A DNA stretch of 64,000 bases from Aphis gossypii. Its lineage: Eukaryota; Arthropoda; Insecta; Hemiptera; Aphididae. Location of the stretch: NCBI RefSeq assembly GCF_020184175.1, contig NC_065531.1:38337213-38401212 (forward strand). Reading direction: 5' to 3'. Position numbers and translations under genes: made by a program. Below, piece after piece: positions 1 to 13,000 of the stretch (position 1 is its first letter; every line of letters begins with the position of its first letter). A model generated the notes under the pieces. That model worked only from the letters and a program-made list of their open reading frames with translations. It had not been told where the DNA came from and ran no database searches.

Positions 1-31
1 CGAGAGAAAGCCGTGTCTTGGGATTTGACGA
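1..31 (+). other. possible 3' end of an exon entering from the left edge
   Basis: The first bases are GC-richer than what follows. They are open in one frame (REKAVSWDLT) and run into GTGAGTGA, a good splice donor. Any upstream acceptor or coding sequence lies outside the window. Donor-like hexamers are common by chance here, so this is only a hint that a gene may lie to the left. Confidence 0.12.
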
Positions 32-2424
32 GTGAGTGACATCAGCATACGAACAAAGATAAAAGTAGCGCGAAAGTTTACAGATCAGAATTTCATAGAT
101 TTGTTTAAATTTTAAATTTATAATATTAATTATGTATAAAATCGTTTTTTATTTTTTAACATTAGACAATAGTTAAAATATTTTGAATTTTACAATATAT
201 TTAGGATGAAAATATTTTTAATAAAAAATCATATACCTACTTTAATTTCCAAACATAAATAATAACAACATGTAACAATTGCATTTTTTTCCTTTCTATT
301 TATTTGGTAATTAGTCAGTCTGTATGTACAGTTAAAAAAAAATGTAATTAACTATATTTTGTATACGATTGTTGTGAGTTAGCAGTGAAAATGATCATCC
401 AGTTAGTTTACATAGTTTATCTTATATGTGCATAGATTACTTCGTTTGTAACACCTTTATTATATAAACATTTTGTGCCATATTATTATTATAATGCATT
501 AGTGGCATTACCCTTCACATATTGTTTGTCAAATGTTCACTCAGAAATAATATTTCATAGTCAACTTAAATGTGGATTTTTAAATACATGTATTATCTAA
601 TTATAGTCATTAGTCATTACTTTTTCGTTTTATCATTTGTTGGTATTGGATATGGTATATTTACCTATATATTTTATATAGGTACCTATATTATGCAGTA
701 TGTTCTACTGATAAAACTAATTAATATTATGTCTAATGCAACATTTTAGAATAATTTTAGTCTAAAAATGTACGCGCGGTTGATGTATTGGTTAAAATAT
801 TTTCATCGTTCTTTACAAATCAAAGAGCTGTTTATTGATTCAGCTGAGCCAAATTTTATATCAAGATAAATTAAAATTTGTATAATAAATAATAATAATA
901 ATGGTTTATTGTTATTTCAAAAGAATAGTTACAAATTAAATTTTAAAAAAATAATAGAATGTGAACAATTTTGTCTCCAGAAGCCTGAGCTTGTGATAAT
1001 ATCATTGTGATAATTTAAATTAAGGTGTAAAAGTACTGGGATATTTCTGCCTTATAGCTCAAGATAATAAAGTTATTTGGTTCGATGATACAAGAATGAA
1101 AAGTTATTACATTAATGTATAATTATAAATGTCAATAATTTAAATTTATTATTGGTACCTGATAATGGCCATTTTTAATTAATATCAGTAATTAAAAATT
1201 TTATACTTGCTGAAAGATATTATTTACTGAAATATTATTATTTCAGTGGTACTTTATGAGATATTTCTTATTTATAGTACATTTAATTATGTAAGTATTT
1301 TACTTAGAATGTCAATATGATAGGGTAAATAATAATGGTAATTATTATTATTAATTTATAATAATATATAATGGTAAGTGTAAATATTAAATGGTGTGTA
1401 CAAAGTAAATAAATTTCAAAGACTTTTAACAGAAGATGATAAAAAAAAAAAATAGGCAAGAATACATACTTCAAAGACCTGTGATTTGCTCAATAAAATA
1501 AAACAGGAGCTAATAATAAAAATATACACATTACAAAATACAATAAAAAAAATTATAAAACTTTAATATTTAAACTTTTTTATTAACATATCGAATATAT
1601 TTTTAGTAGTATAACAAATATAAACTTGTTTTATGAAAATAATAATTGTACATAATTGCATGCTACATTGGAACAAATAGTATTAAGTACTATGCTATTA
1701 AAATACATATATTATAACAGTTCTAACTATATAGAGTTGTTTGTGTTTTAAATATTTGTTCACTATAATTGATAAAATATATACATATTTAATATATTTT
1801 ATCCAGTGCCTTTATAGCATTGTTTATTTTTTATAAGTAAAAAACTTAGATATACATGGAAGAATTATGAAACCAGGACTTATAATTTACAAACTTAATT
1901 TATGTCATTTGTAATCACGACTATAAAAAATGTACATATTAAATCCGTTTCTTTTCGTGATCAAAAATATAAAGTAGAAAGTAGAAAATATCTTCAGTCT
2001 TTTTTTCATTTGATTTTAGATTCAATTTTGAAATACAAAATGTATAAGTTTATACATAAATAACAAAAAATGAATTGTTTTATAATAAATCCAAGAAATC
2101 TCTTTAACCACAAATATTGTATCATAATATAAAACTATTACATCTTATATTATTTTAATATTATAGTTATTTGAATTGTTGCGCAATATAGTTATAATTA
2201 AGTATAAAATAAATGTTTATTTATGAAATTACAATAAATAGAGGGTAAATAAGTGGTATGCAGAAAGTGCTGAAAACAATTAGTTACGGGAATGAACGTG
2301 TTTGGTGAGTGGTTTTCATTTAGAACTCAAGAATTACTACTACTTTAACTGATTTATTATACTAGACTAGAAATTTAAAATACAATTTTTTAAACGCAAA
2401 GTTTTATTGAAATTCGTAACTGAC
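32..2424. other. gene-free AT-rich stretch
   Basis: All frames are closed at short intervals. There is a poly(A) run at about 1440-1452 and many short AAT/TTA repeats, but no RNA gene, repeat copy or promoter arrangement I can support. Confidence 0.6.
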
Positions 2425-2559
2425 ATGTGTATTAGTAAAATAGTAACCATACTCGGCTTATGCCATTTGTATTGCATGTACGGCGGTATATGTTTAAACG
2501 TCAATACTATTATACAACTTTGTCACGATGTCCAGCGGAGGAGCTCGTTTGGCATACAG
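2425..2559 (+). CDS. candidate small coding exon, unknown product
   Basis: I do not recognise a product. A frame open through 2425-2559 reads a Cys-rich peptide ending LCHDVQRRSSFGIQ and meets CAG|GTTAGA, a plausible splice donor. Inside it, an ATG at 2528 in another frame starts MSSGGARLAY, which leaves phase 2 at the same donor and has GC-richer, codon-like content (TCC AGC GGA GGA GCT CGT). That is what first drew attention to the stretch. Base composition from about 2405 to 2560 is clearly less AT-rich than its flanks. No downstream exon can be paired with it with confidence. It could be a first coding exon, a fragment of an old gene, or chance. Confidence 0.2.
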
Positions 2560-3287
2560 GTTAGAAGAATTTATTTTCATATGACATCTTCATTTTGAAA
2601 ACTAAACTCTTTTTTAATATCATATTATTTCTTTTAAAACAAGTAATTGATATTTTTTTTTTAGAGCTATGATTTTTTTCCAAAATAAAATTAATCAAAC
2701 ATGTTAAATTGCTAAATATACTTATTAAACAATAATTTAATATTGTAGATATCTATAATGCAAATTAATAAAATAAACGTTCGTAATTTAAAATTAAGTG
2801 CAATAAAGCATACAATACACCTGCGTTCTATGTTCTATATTAGCTGTCACCCACGTGCTCTGCCCCCGTGGACAGTTGTTTGCAAATTATAGGGTTGTTT
2901 CTTTATCTTATAGTTATTTTCGATTATAAAATGCTATAAAGTGTACATACCTTATACCTACGCAAAATAATAATAATTGAAGGTGTTTATAAATTCTCAT
3001 AAGTATACTTATAGACAATAAAAACAATTTTTTTCTTACAGTAATATCATTATTCTTACACCCGGAAAATATGTTATGTAATAATATTGTCATGTCGTTA
3101 AATGAATATCTAACAATAATAATGATTATTAAAAAAAAATATTGGGCATGGTATTCTGTGGGTTTTCTCATTATACAGCCGATCAGCTCGCTACTTACTT
3201 ACAATACTACTTTTCTATCGGTTATTATTATTATTGGGGGCGTTTTAATATAATATCTTAACTACTCCAGTCTCAAGATTAAGTACG
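2560..3287. other. gene-free stretch with a small GC-rich patch
   Basis: Mostly AT-rich. A GC-richer patch at about 2820-2885 contains CACGTG (an E-box word) and the imperfect inverted pair CCACGTG and CCCGTGG around CTCTGCC. No coding frame is supported, and the short overlapping frames at 2914-3253 look random. Confidence 0.4.
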
Positions 3288-3459
3288 TCAGTCGTAGTTA
3301 GAACGCAGTTATTCGTAATTCAAACCCCGCAGGGCTGTTCAAATTATCGAGTCGTTGTCAGATCTCATATACGTTGACAATAATAATTGATTCATCGTTG
3401 ATTCTATATATACACATTCTGAGATGAGTCGTGGGCGATCGCTTAACTATAAGCTTTAA
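3288..3459 (+). promoter_or_regulatory. weak promoter-like patch with arthropod initiator and short ORF
   Basis: TCAGTC at 3288-3293 matches the arthropod initiator consensus. It sits in a locally GC-richer block (3250-3450) that ends in a short ORF, ATG at 3424 to TAA at 3457-3459, reading MSRGRSLNYKL. A TATATATA string lies at about 3400, downstream of the initiator and so not positioned to serve it. The initiator word alone is common, so this is a tentative call. Confidence 0.15.
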
Positions 3460-3534
3460 ACAATTATTTTAATGTATTATAATATTAGGTATATAATATA
3501 ATATATACGTCGAAATTCAAATTTTACACAAAAC

Positions 3535-3876
3535 TTATTTTGTATAACTTATTATCTTCACTTTTCCTAATAAATGAAACAAAGTTATACATACTGTTAC
3601 TATAGGACCACGTAGATGTTCGTTTTCACACCAAATAGTGTGTTTAGATACAAATAACATATTTCTGTAAAAATCTGAAAATGACAAAATATTGGACATG
3701 TTCCCTAACAGAATTAGTACTAAAACCTTCAACAAACTGTCAGGTATAACAGTAAAAAATTTGGTAACGATACGTTGAACGGTGTGGATTTGTATGCGTG
3801 ACTGAAAATCGGGACTTGCTTTTATAGTATAGATTATATTATATTGGTTATTTTTAAACTGTATTGTGTTACACAA
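3535..3876 (-). CDS. longest ORF in the window, 113 codons, probably spurious
   Basis: The frame is open for 113 codons and has a hydrophobic centre around LLKVLVLILLG (residues about 48-58) and a second apolar run, IVTVCITLFHLLG, near the end. I recognise no domain. In DNA this AT-rich, about one chance ORF of this length is expected over 64 kb on both strands. There is no promoter, initiation context or poly(A) arrangement around it. It could be an exon of a divergent membrane protein, but the default is no gene. Confidence 0.12.
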   Translation of the reverse strand: MCNTIQFKNNQYNIIYTIKASPDFQSRIQIHTVQRIVTKFFTVIPDSLLKVLVLILLGNMSNILSFSDFYRNMLFVSKHTIWCENEHLRGPIVTVCITLFHLLGKVKIISYTK

Positions 3877-6800
3877 ACAACTAGATAGATTTAATATTTG
3901 CTTAGTAATTATTAAATATTTTTAGTTAACATAAAATTAATGATAGAAGAGACTGAAAGTATTCCAAGCCTATGCCTCAAACATATGCGTTCCATAGAAA
4001 ATGCAGACATTTTACTGATAAAGAATAAATTTTAGTATTTTTTCATACATAAATGATACTTGTTTTCTATCTTATAATTATAGTTATATGTCATGCATAT
4101 ACAGTTATTTTATTATGTAGTTTGTTAAAACATTAAAACGTGAACATTGAATAGTGTTTTAGAATTTTATTTTATTTATGTAACATTGTAATTTGTAACA
4201 TTATTTTAATACTAAAAATTATTCAACTTACACCAGAATATAGTTCAAAATTTAATATAAAAAAAAAAAAAAACATACGTTAAAATAAAAATAATATATT
4301 CAAATTTTTAATAAGTTATAAACTAATAACATATTAAGCATGTATAGTATAAATGTTGTGAATAATTGAGAAACAAAGAAAACCAGAAAATTTAACATTA
4401 AAAATAGATTTGAGCAATGAGCATATAGGTATATTTAATTAATTGTATTATGTAATATTTTAAGGAGATAAGATAATATTAGTTTGAACAATTAAATTAA
4501 ATACATTATTCAAAAGTTCTACTTATAACAAATTGTTAGAATATAAATAATAACGAAATACAATATATTATTTAAATAATATATTTTCATACCTATATTA
4601 TCTTTTTGAAGATTAAAAAATAAATAATAAAATAAAAAGTTATTATAAAACAATATTATTTTATCCGTTGTTGTTATTTGTATGATCTTAATTATGAACT
4701 TGATATATACTTATTATTTACGTTTAATTATATAGTTTTCTATACACTGTATAGTGTATACATGCCTTTTATTTTTGTGGAATTCGTTAAACTCCGATTG
4801 TTGTAAAATGGGCGATTTCATAATAGTTTAAGAAACGTATAAATGTAAAGTCAAAATATTTAGGTTAATTGTTATACAAAAAGTCTAATTAATTTGTGGT
4901 AACACTTGTTAAATTTTGTTTTTTTTTTCAAAGTTAAAAATAATATCTTCTGTAGGTACTTATTAAAGGTGTTATAGGTACTCTAACTATACGTTCTTGT
5001 TTCATTTATTTTTATGACTATATCTCCTAAAATGTAATTACTATAAATTTATATCTGAACTAATAGTACCTAATTGATACGATAAAAATTATAAATATTT
5101 ATTGTTATTATTATTTAAATATTTCATTTTAAAAATTAAGCGTTTATGGTAATTTTTCTAAAACTATAAAAAAATATTATAAAAGTACATTGAAATTATG
5201 AAAAATATTATAAATTAATGGAACTAAAAGTATTTAAGGAAAAAAAGTATTAGATATTTTAAGCCTTTTTTGAAAAAATGTATTTATAAATATTGAATAA
5301 TGAACTTGTAACATCAGTCTATTGAGTTATACAATACTTATATAGAAATAAAACAAAAGATAATTTTTTAAAAATCTGAAGTCTTAATTATGGTTAAATA
5401 CCAATTTACCGATTTATCAATGTTCAGTATAGCATTAGATAAAAACTGTAGTTATGAGTTTTTGACTCACGAAGATAATATGATCTACAGCCAGTCTAAC
5501 GATCAAAGATTTATTGAGAAATGTTCGTTTTAATATGTAACATAACAATATGAAGCTTAATATACGTTGGTAAGTCACTTAAAAATTATGAATAAAATAT
5601 TTATAAGTATTGTACTTTTATAAAACTTTACGTTTAAAACTGATTTAAATAAAATTTAAAAAAAAAACATAAAGGTACTTGAAAGTTTTGCTACATTAGT
5701 TCAATTCTGGCACAAGTCATCAGCGTTTTAAAAATATATTTTGTAAAGAAACATTAAATTAAAACTTCGAATAAAATCGAAGGGAAATAATTAATAACAT
5801 AAATTTAGTTAATAAATCAATAAATTTTAAATATTTAAACTAAATAAACTAAAGAAGCTAAACATATATATATTATTAACGATGAACGTAAAATTTCTGT
5901 TTCACAATTGTAAGACGGAGATATTAAAATAAGAGGGTGTTGTCCACACAGAGCTCAGACATTTAAAAAATAGCTTAGATTTAAATAATATCGTAGTTTC
6001 AATAAAATTTAAAATTGAGTACTATTTTTTGTAAATAATGAATGGATCTGTATCAAAACTTACTTACTTGTTGGTTCTATTTGAATATGAAAAGTTATAT
6101 TTTTTTTACATTATTATTAGATTATGACGTTTTTATTATTGAATAGTTTATTATTTTGATTTAAAAAAGAAAAAACTCTGAGACCGAAAATGGGGAATCC
6201 TTTGGGTTTTCCTTTTTACATAAATCCGGTACGCTATCAAATTCTATCAGTTAGTGTTTATTTTATCTTTATCCGAACAGAAAGTATCTACATTCTCCCT
6301 TTTTATACCTCCGGTTCGCCTAAACCGTCCCAAAGACATAAAACTTTTTCCAACGATTATTTATGTTTTTAGACGTTTTAATCACCATGCGGCAGATGTA
6401 TCTAAAGATGTAAGAGAAAACAGGGACTAGATAAATGTGAATTGGTTAGGGTAGAATAATTCATGTTTTAATTACTGAATATTTACTTTTAATAGTATTC
6501 TAATTTTATAATGTTGACTCAACTTAATTATTTTTATTAAAAAATCACTACAAATTGTTAAAAACTGGATTAAAAAAAAAATAATATATTTCTAATTTTC
6601 TAATATAGTAATAATTTATCACATTATTTAATATTTATTTTGTAAATTTGTAATTCATCTAAATGTAACTAAAAATAAATAAACTATTTACTTTTTGTGT
6701 GACACGGTCGTGTCTTAATTTTGTGTTTAATTTTCGTGTATTTTAATTTTACCAATTTTAATTATAGTTATATTATTAGGTATTTTACTTGTTTCTTAAC

Positions 6801-7650
6801 AATATCTTAATTTACTCTAAAAATATATTGATATCTACTACTATGCATGCATTTTTAATATCATGTCAAGTTTCAGAATAATTACAAATATTTGCGAGCA
6901 ATGTACTAAAAGATAGATCAATATCACGGCGCAAAGATGAAATCCGTTTATTACCAAAGTACCTATATATAGGTATATATTCTTGACTACAGGCGTGTTT
7001 ACCAAATTCCAGATCTAAAATGTACGTAATGTATGTGTATTATCGGTGTGGATGAAATTTGGTGTACTTGACACACATAATACTGACGAAAATTTGATCA
7101 CAAATTCACGAAACTATGAATTATATTACCTACCTACGGATATTAAACAGGATAGCAGCTACCAGCGAAATACATCTATAAATTCTAGATTAGGTAGCTG
7201 ACATAAGGTTGAGTGCTGAAGTATGAATCACTTAGACATAGCTGTCGACTTCAGCGCTTACAAACAAAGTCTCGACACTTGATAAATTAAATTATTTTAC
7301 TTATAATAACGCCTCAGGGAGTGTACCTGTATCGGGTCAATTAAGAAATCAGATATTTTTCACAATGCTCGATTTTGGTGGTCAAAATAAGAAAAAGTCT
7401 ACGTTGTGCATAACGACCAAATTTTGAAGAAGAAAATTTAAAAATTAAATGAAAATAATTCGATAAAACAGCGTGTTAATTAATTTATATATTATATAAA
7501 AAAAATATATATATTATTTTTAAAATATTCAATATTATTTTTTTTACATTGATCACTATTTCGACTATATTAAAATGGACTATGCACTTTTAAGTAAAAA
7601 TAATATTAAAATTAGTGGTTATAAAATCTGATAAATATATTTTAAAAAAA
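3877..7650. other. gene-free AT-rich stretch
   Basis: No supported gene. It contains a poly(A) run at about 4259-4273, an AT-type palindrome at 4741-4760 (8-bp arms, 4-base loop) and an 8-bp inverted pair CAGCTACC/GGTAGCTG at 7156-7163 and 7193-7200. The 60-codon frame at 6190-6372 has no coding-like composition. Confidence 0.55.
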
Positions 7651-8107
7651 GGGTGGTAAAGTGAGTAACACTCTGCTCTACAGTAGGTATCGAGTGGACC
7701 TTGGACATAGAGTAGGCCACTATAATGGATAATATGTTAAATTTGAATGCAATGATAGGAATTATTATATACGAAAAACGAATTTGAACGGAGATGATTT
7801 GTGAGTTCCAATTAAATATAAAAAAATAGATTTTGTCGAAAACTAATTTTGAGTAAAAATTTCCGTTTTTTCGACACTTTTTTGTTGTTTTTCCTAAATT
7901 TTTTTTTTTAAAAACTTCTGGAAACTTCTTACTTTTTACCTCTATAATGCACTAAAGATATTCAATTTGCCATCGGAAATCACTCCTGAAGTTTTAAATT
8001 GAAGCATTATTTCGACAAGTTATGGTGTGCCAACATAGACATACACAAAAAAAAACACAAACATCATTGTAAAATCAATAGATTCCTCACTCCGTTCAGA
8101 ATCTAAG
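7651..8107 (+). repeat. dispersed non-coding repeat, full copy A
   Basis: This stretch aligns along its length with 60370-60847. Both start GGGT..., share AGTAAC.CTCTG and TACAGTAGGT near the left end, TTAAATTTGAAT.CAATGATA further in, CTCTATAATG and TTTTAAATTGAAG.ATTATTTCGA in the right half, and end in CA(C/T)T(C/T)CGTTCAGAATCTAA. The copy carries no ORF and is interrupted by stops in every frame, so it is a non-autonomous element. I see no clear terminal inverted repeats or target-site duplication and leave its class open. It resembles a repeat I associate with aphid genomes (memory, not a search). Confidence 0.85.
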
Positions 8108-8990
8108 ATATGATTAGAGATTAGTAACACGCATAGTAATTTGATTTAACATATTGCAAAAAATAACTAATTATTATTATTTTGCTATTCGTTTTTACAT
8201 AAACAATTATTATGATACTTAGAGTAGCTAAGTCGAATTTTCGCAATCATATGCTTTATGTTTTACAGGATTTCAAATATGCACATGGATCATGTATTTA
8301 ATCTAATCTACTTTTGGTACTCTAATAATTTTACCTTAATATAATAGAATATTGTATGTAATGTTTTTAGTTATAAGGATGTTTGTATATTACGTATTTT
8401 AAATTTATTTTATACTTTATCTACAAAATTAAATTTATCAACTATGTTTTTGTACCAAACTAAAACTTATGCAATATTCTACAAAATGTGTAGGATGAAT
8501 GTAATGTGTTATTATGAAAATTCGAAATATAATTCTAATCATAAATACATAAACTACTATTCAGACATAATATTAAATACGATAACTCTAATAAAGTGTT
8601 ATAAGTATAAATAATTAAAACCACGTTTTTTCGATTGTTTGATTTTTAAGAGTTATTGTGTTTTTTCAGTTTTTTTGCTTATGGTCTATTGAAAAGAAAG
8701 TATTACAATAATAATCTGTTTCAAAATTTTTAGTGTTGCATTTAAAACTTCATAGAATCATTTATAAGACTTTTATTTTCAATAGAGGTATGGTAGACGC
8801 GGTGGCCAATAATATATCGATTATAATAACAGGATTCACTGTTAAGTCAAAATCATTACTACTTTTTTTTTTTTATCAATTTTTACGTTCTATTATTATA
8901 TTATTATTCGAGGAATCTTTTTTATATTTAAAAAAAAAATAATTATAAAAAACCGATATTGTATTTTTTATTTATCGGTAACGAATTATT
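8108..8990. other. gene-free AT-rich stretch
   Basis: T-rich and A-rich runs at about 8862-8875 and 8932-8940; no gene-like signal. Confidence 0.55.
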
Positions 8991-10090
8991 TCAAACATCA
9001 ATTCCTAGGGGTGATAATTGTTTTTGAGAATTTTATCGGGGTTGTCTTCAATTCGTTTCATTGCATCCAAATTGAACGTCGACCGCGAGTGTTGAAATAA
9101 CAAATACGATAATATTTTTTACACGCAAAATCGACCCCGAGCAGTTTATTATTCACGTCTTCTCGGGGGTCACCACGTCGGGTCCGAACTATACGAGACT
9201 CACAGATATTATAGGCGGTATACCATTTTACTATTTGACCGGAATTACATTATTGTGATGTAGGAACACACATATAATATATTATTATTATTATAGGTAG
9301 AGCAGGATTTCGGGTCGGATGTACCAGCGGACAAACCGCGAGCGTTATAGATCGGTCGTCTCTTTCTGTTTCCATATTCCCTCCACCCAAACCGACGGGG
9401 ATGCAGTCGTCCCCGGCGAACTTATAATATAACTTACCTTCGATACTATCGCTGTTGCGTCGTGGTGGAGCCGAAAGATGATACGAAACTCATCCGTAAA
9501 TAATAAAATAATTTAAAATATAAATAATATATCTCTGCTCGCCATTATGGTATTGCGTGGGTGCGTGGGCGTACGTCGGGGTGACTCGTGCTGAGGTACG
9601 TCCAAAGGTCTATAAAAATACGAACGTTAGGCGTTACACTACCGGCTGTTATCATTACATAATATACGTATAATAGGAACCTAACTCACCGTCTAATAAA
9701 CCGTCGTAAACATTAGCGCACGCATGTGTGCGCTGTTGCGATATCAGCGCTTGTTCAGGCGCGGGCGTTTCTCCTCTTATATTTAATAACTTTGGCCGCC
9801 GAATGTGTGTGGGTGTTTTGGCGAAGCGACGGTACGATTATTACTCCGTTTTTCGATTTTCAGAAAGCTATTGCAAAGATTGTACTTATATCAAAAACAT
9901 ACACAAATTGTTTATTATTAAAAAAAAAAAAAAAAAAACAAATAAAATAAAGATTGCAATTTCGTTTTACGTCATCCGCTGCGGCTTAGACATTGTTTTC
10001 GGTTTGAACTCGTGTTCTTAAAAGCGAAATTAATTCATAAAATCAGTACGATATAATATATAGGTACTTTTGAGTCTTGAGTGGTTGGTA
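8991..10090 (+). promoter_or_regulatory. GC-rich island with TATA box; possible promoter and 5' exon
   Basis: About 1.1 kb is clearly richer in G+C and CpG than the flanks. TATAAAAATA lies at 9611-9620, and TATCATTAC about 40 bases downstream is a loose initiator. The next strong donor-like site is TTG|GTAAGTGT at about 10087, so a non-coding first exon of about 430 bases would be possible. Overlapping frames at 9726-10021 run through an (A)18 tract and are not convincing proteins. It could equally be an enhancer or simply a GC-rich patch; transcript data would decide. Confidence 0.3.
9715..9734. repeat. near-perfect GC palindrome
   Basis: AGCGCAC and GTGCGCT form 7-base complementary arms around GCATGT inside the GC island. 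The left half, GCGCACGC, resembles half of the NRF-1/Ewg palindrome class (YGCGCAYGCGCR), so it could be a transcription-factor site. That assignment is inference. Confidence 0.4.
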
Positions 10091-13000
10091 AGTGTACCGT
10101 GTTTAGTAAATGGCAATACTACGTATTGCAGTAGAAAACCTCAATGGTTTTAGTGCTTTGATTATAATAGGTACTAAAATGTAATTATCATTCATATACG
10201 TTTGCTTAAATAATAATTACAGCAACATCGTGATATTGAAATTATATTATAATATTTAAGTGATGAATGATGATATAGAAATAAAAAAAATTTCTCTACA
10301 CCAAGGTTATATTATTCTACACCACAAGCTACCACTTCAACATAATATTTATACATCAGTAAATATAATAAAATGTTATATTGAGTTGAATTAAAAACTA
10401 GATTTTTTTTCAATAAATGCCAAATGGTGTTGCATGCTGATTATGACACTGATATAAATAAAGTTTTAAACAATATGAATATTTTTAGATTATAATATGT
10501 AAAACTGACATATTGTTGTTAATAATAAAGTAAAACAATATTAGGTAACTACCTATACTTATCATTTTTAAGCATCAACTATGAAAGCGATAAATAATCA
10601 TAACTTCATAAATACATTTAAATTTAATTACGTTATGCATATTGCATATACGATAAACGGTATAATTCACAGCGTATATTAACCGAAAATTACAATTATT
10701 CACTGCATCATGGATGTGAACATAATTAACATTTAAATTTCGAAATAACGGAATTTTTAACAAAATATTACACAAATTTTATACTTTTTATGGTAATCAA
10801 TTCATTCGATAAAAAAATAATTAAATTATCAATACTATTGTATTCCTTTTTCTTTAATATTTTTAATATTAGGAATTTGATAACAACAAAAAAAAAAAAA
10901 CCTGGGAACATTATTGAAAAACGTAATCTAATATATTATATATTATTTGATAATATTTTCATAACATATTTGGATGATGGGATGGCAAATCTTCATTCGT
11001 TATTTCTATCATGATTTTATTTCAAAAATCAAAATACACCGAAAAGTCCAGTAATTGTATAACAGTGGGGTGAAATAATATTCTTTATGAGCTTATATAC
11101 TGTCTTACAGCATGATATTTCGTTTTCGTTCCCTTAAGGGGAAATCTGAGAAAAGCCATTACCAATTAAACAACATAGTATTTTCTGGCTTGATAATTTT
11201 TCTACGCACAAAAACTATTTTCAACGGTTTCCAAAAGTTAAGTGCAAACTTCTAAACTATTGGGTTTTCTCCAAATTTTTCAATATAATAGTTGGATTGT
11301 AACATTACAAGTCTTATGTGTCTTAAGAAATTAATTGGACAAAATACATTTTCTTAATATTTTTTTCTTTGTTTACCGGTCTAGATTTTAATCTACTTGT
11401 CAAATGATGATAAAATATTTTCATAATATTAAAGATATACGTAACTGTTATTACAATGTATTATGTGAGTTGGTAATTCATAATATATTCATAATATGTA
11501 CATTTTTCTAAGAATGTATATATTTTTTAAACAGTAAACCTTATAACAAATGTTGATTGGATTGAAATAAAAATCCATTATTGAGAAATAATATAATGTT
11601 GATATATTTGTTCAAGGGTCAAAAGCAAGAAAGGTAGACTTTCAAGACATTTTCGTAAGGAAAGTTTTCAAACTTGAAGTATACAACAAATACAGGTATC
11701 ATTGTGTATATTATATATGCCTGGCAATAAGATACCATGTATTATTGTGTATCATATTTCTCTTTTATTTTCAGAACATTGTTAAATATACCATATTACT
11801 ATCATAATAATTTATCAGTACTATCAATAATCATTGAAAAATTGGTATTTGAAAGTTTAATACAATAAATGTATCTAATTTTTTTTTTTTAAAACGTATT
11901 ATTTTAATGTATTGTCATGGCTGTGCAATATTATCATTAAAACAGCATTACTGTTAGTCGTGCCATTTAAATTTATAAGTTCCTGGATAAAAACAAATTA
12001 ATCATTGAAATTCAATTATATGGGTATTATCTACACATGTAGGTGACTAAATACTGTGCAATTTGTAAAATATAATCAATTTTAAAGTACAATATAATTA
12101 ATATTATATTGTCATATTTTTGTGCAAGTTTAAAAAACAACAGGATTAATTTATCAGACATATTTTAATATGCTATTTATTATCATAAATTATTATGTAA
12201 AATGTATATTTTAATTAATTAAATATTTATACGTTTTTATGACATTTATTTTGTAAAAATAACAGCTATAATACTAATAAATAACGGCATAAAACGATTA
12301 AGTATTAACCAACTATAAAACTAATACTGATACTAACAGTTAAAAATAAATATTATAATAATATAAATTCGACAGCACACCAAAGATACTAAGACTAGCC
12401 TTAATATACTACATAACTTAGACGTAATGGTGCAACGTTAAGACCAAAGCCAAATTATAAATCTTCTAAACACAAGAAAATCTAACCTAGATAAAATGTA
12501 TAAAACATTTTAAAAAAAGAAAGAAAATAGGTAACTACTGTACATTAATTGTCGAATTTTCTTCATTGTTGAGTAAGTAACTGTTAAGTATGTACATTGT
12601 CCTACATGTTAAATTTTAATTCAATAAAAGGTTTGTTAGCTTAAGTATATTTCATGATAATACGTAATTTGATATTGTTATTAAAATAATTTATTTTACA
12701 ATTAGTATTTCGGTAGATCAATTTAATTATAAAAATAAGATGAACATAATTTTATTATAATAGTTTATGTCTACATTATTTTAATGATCACTATAAATTA
12801 CTTATTAAGTATTGAGTAAATACCATTTTAGCTTAAAATGGCATGAATAACTGTGCGTGGTATATAAATAGGTAACAGTTTAAAATTAATTTAGATAATT
12901 AGAAAATATTAGATGTACAAAGTATAATAATTTACAATAGGTATGTAAACGTTTGAAGTCCCCAAAAATAATATTTATGAATTATAGAATTATTTACTAC

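Noticed and set aside
3535..3876. 113-codon minus-strand ORF as a real gene
   Set aside because: Given the stop frequency in DNA this AT-rich, about one ORF of this length is expected by chance in 64 kb. It has no recognisable domain or promoter context.
4747..4761. Identical 15-base word CTGTATAGTGTATAC also at 54196-54210, both within palindromes
   Set aside because: In AT-rich sequence, dozens of identical 15-mers are expected between positions in a 64 kb window, and flanking homology is absent.
5565..5580. GTAAGT donor-like sites at 1371, 5571, 15533, 35623, 46740 and others as exon ends
   Set aside because: About 20 GTAAGT words per strand are expected by chance here; without an adjacent codon-like block they carry no weight.
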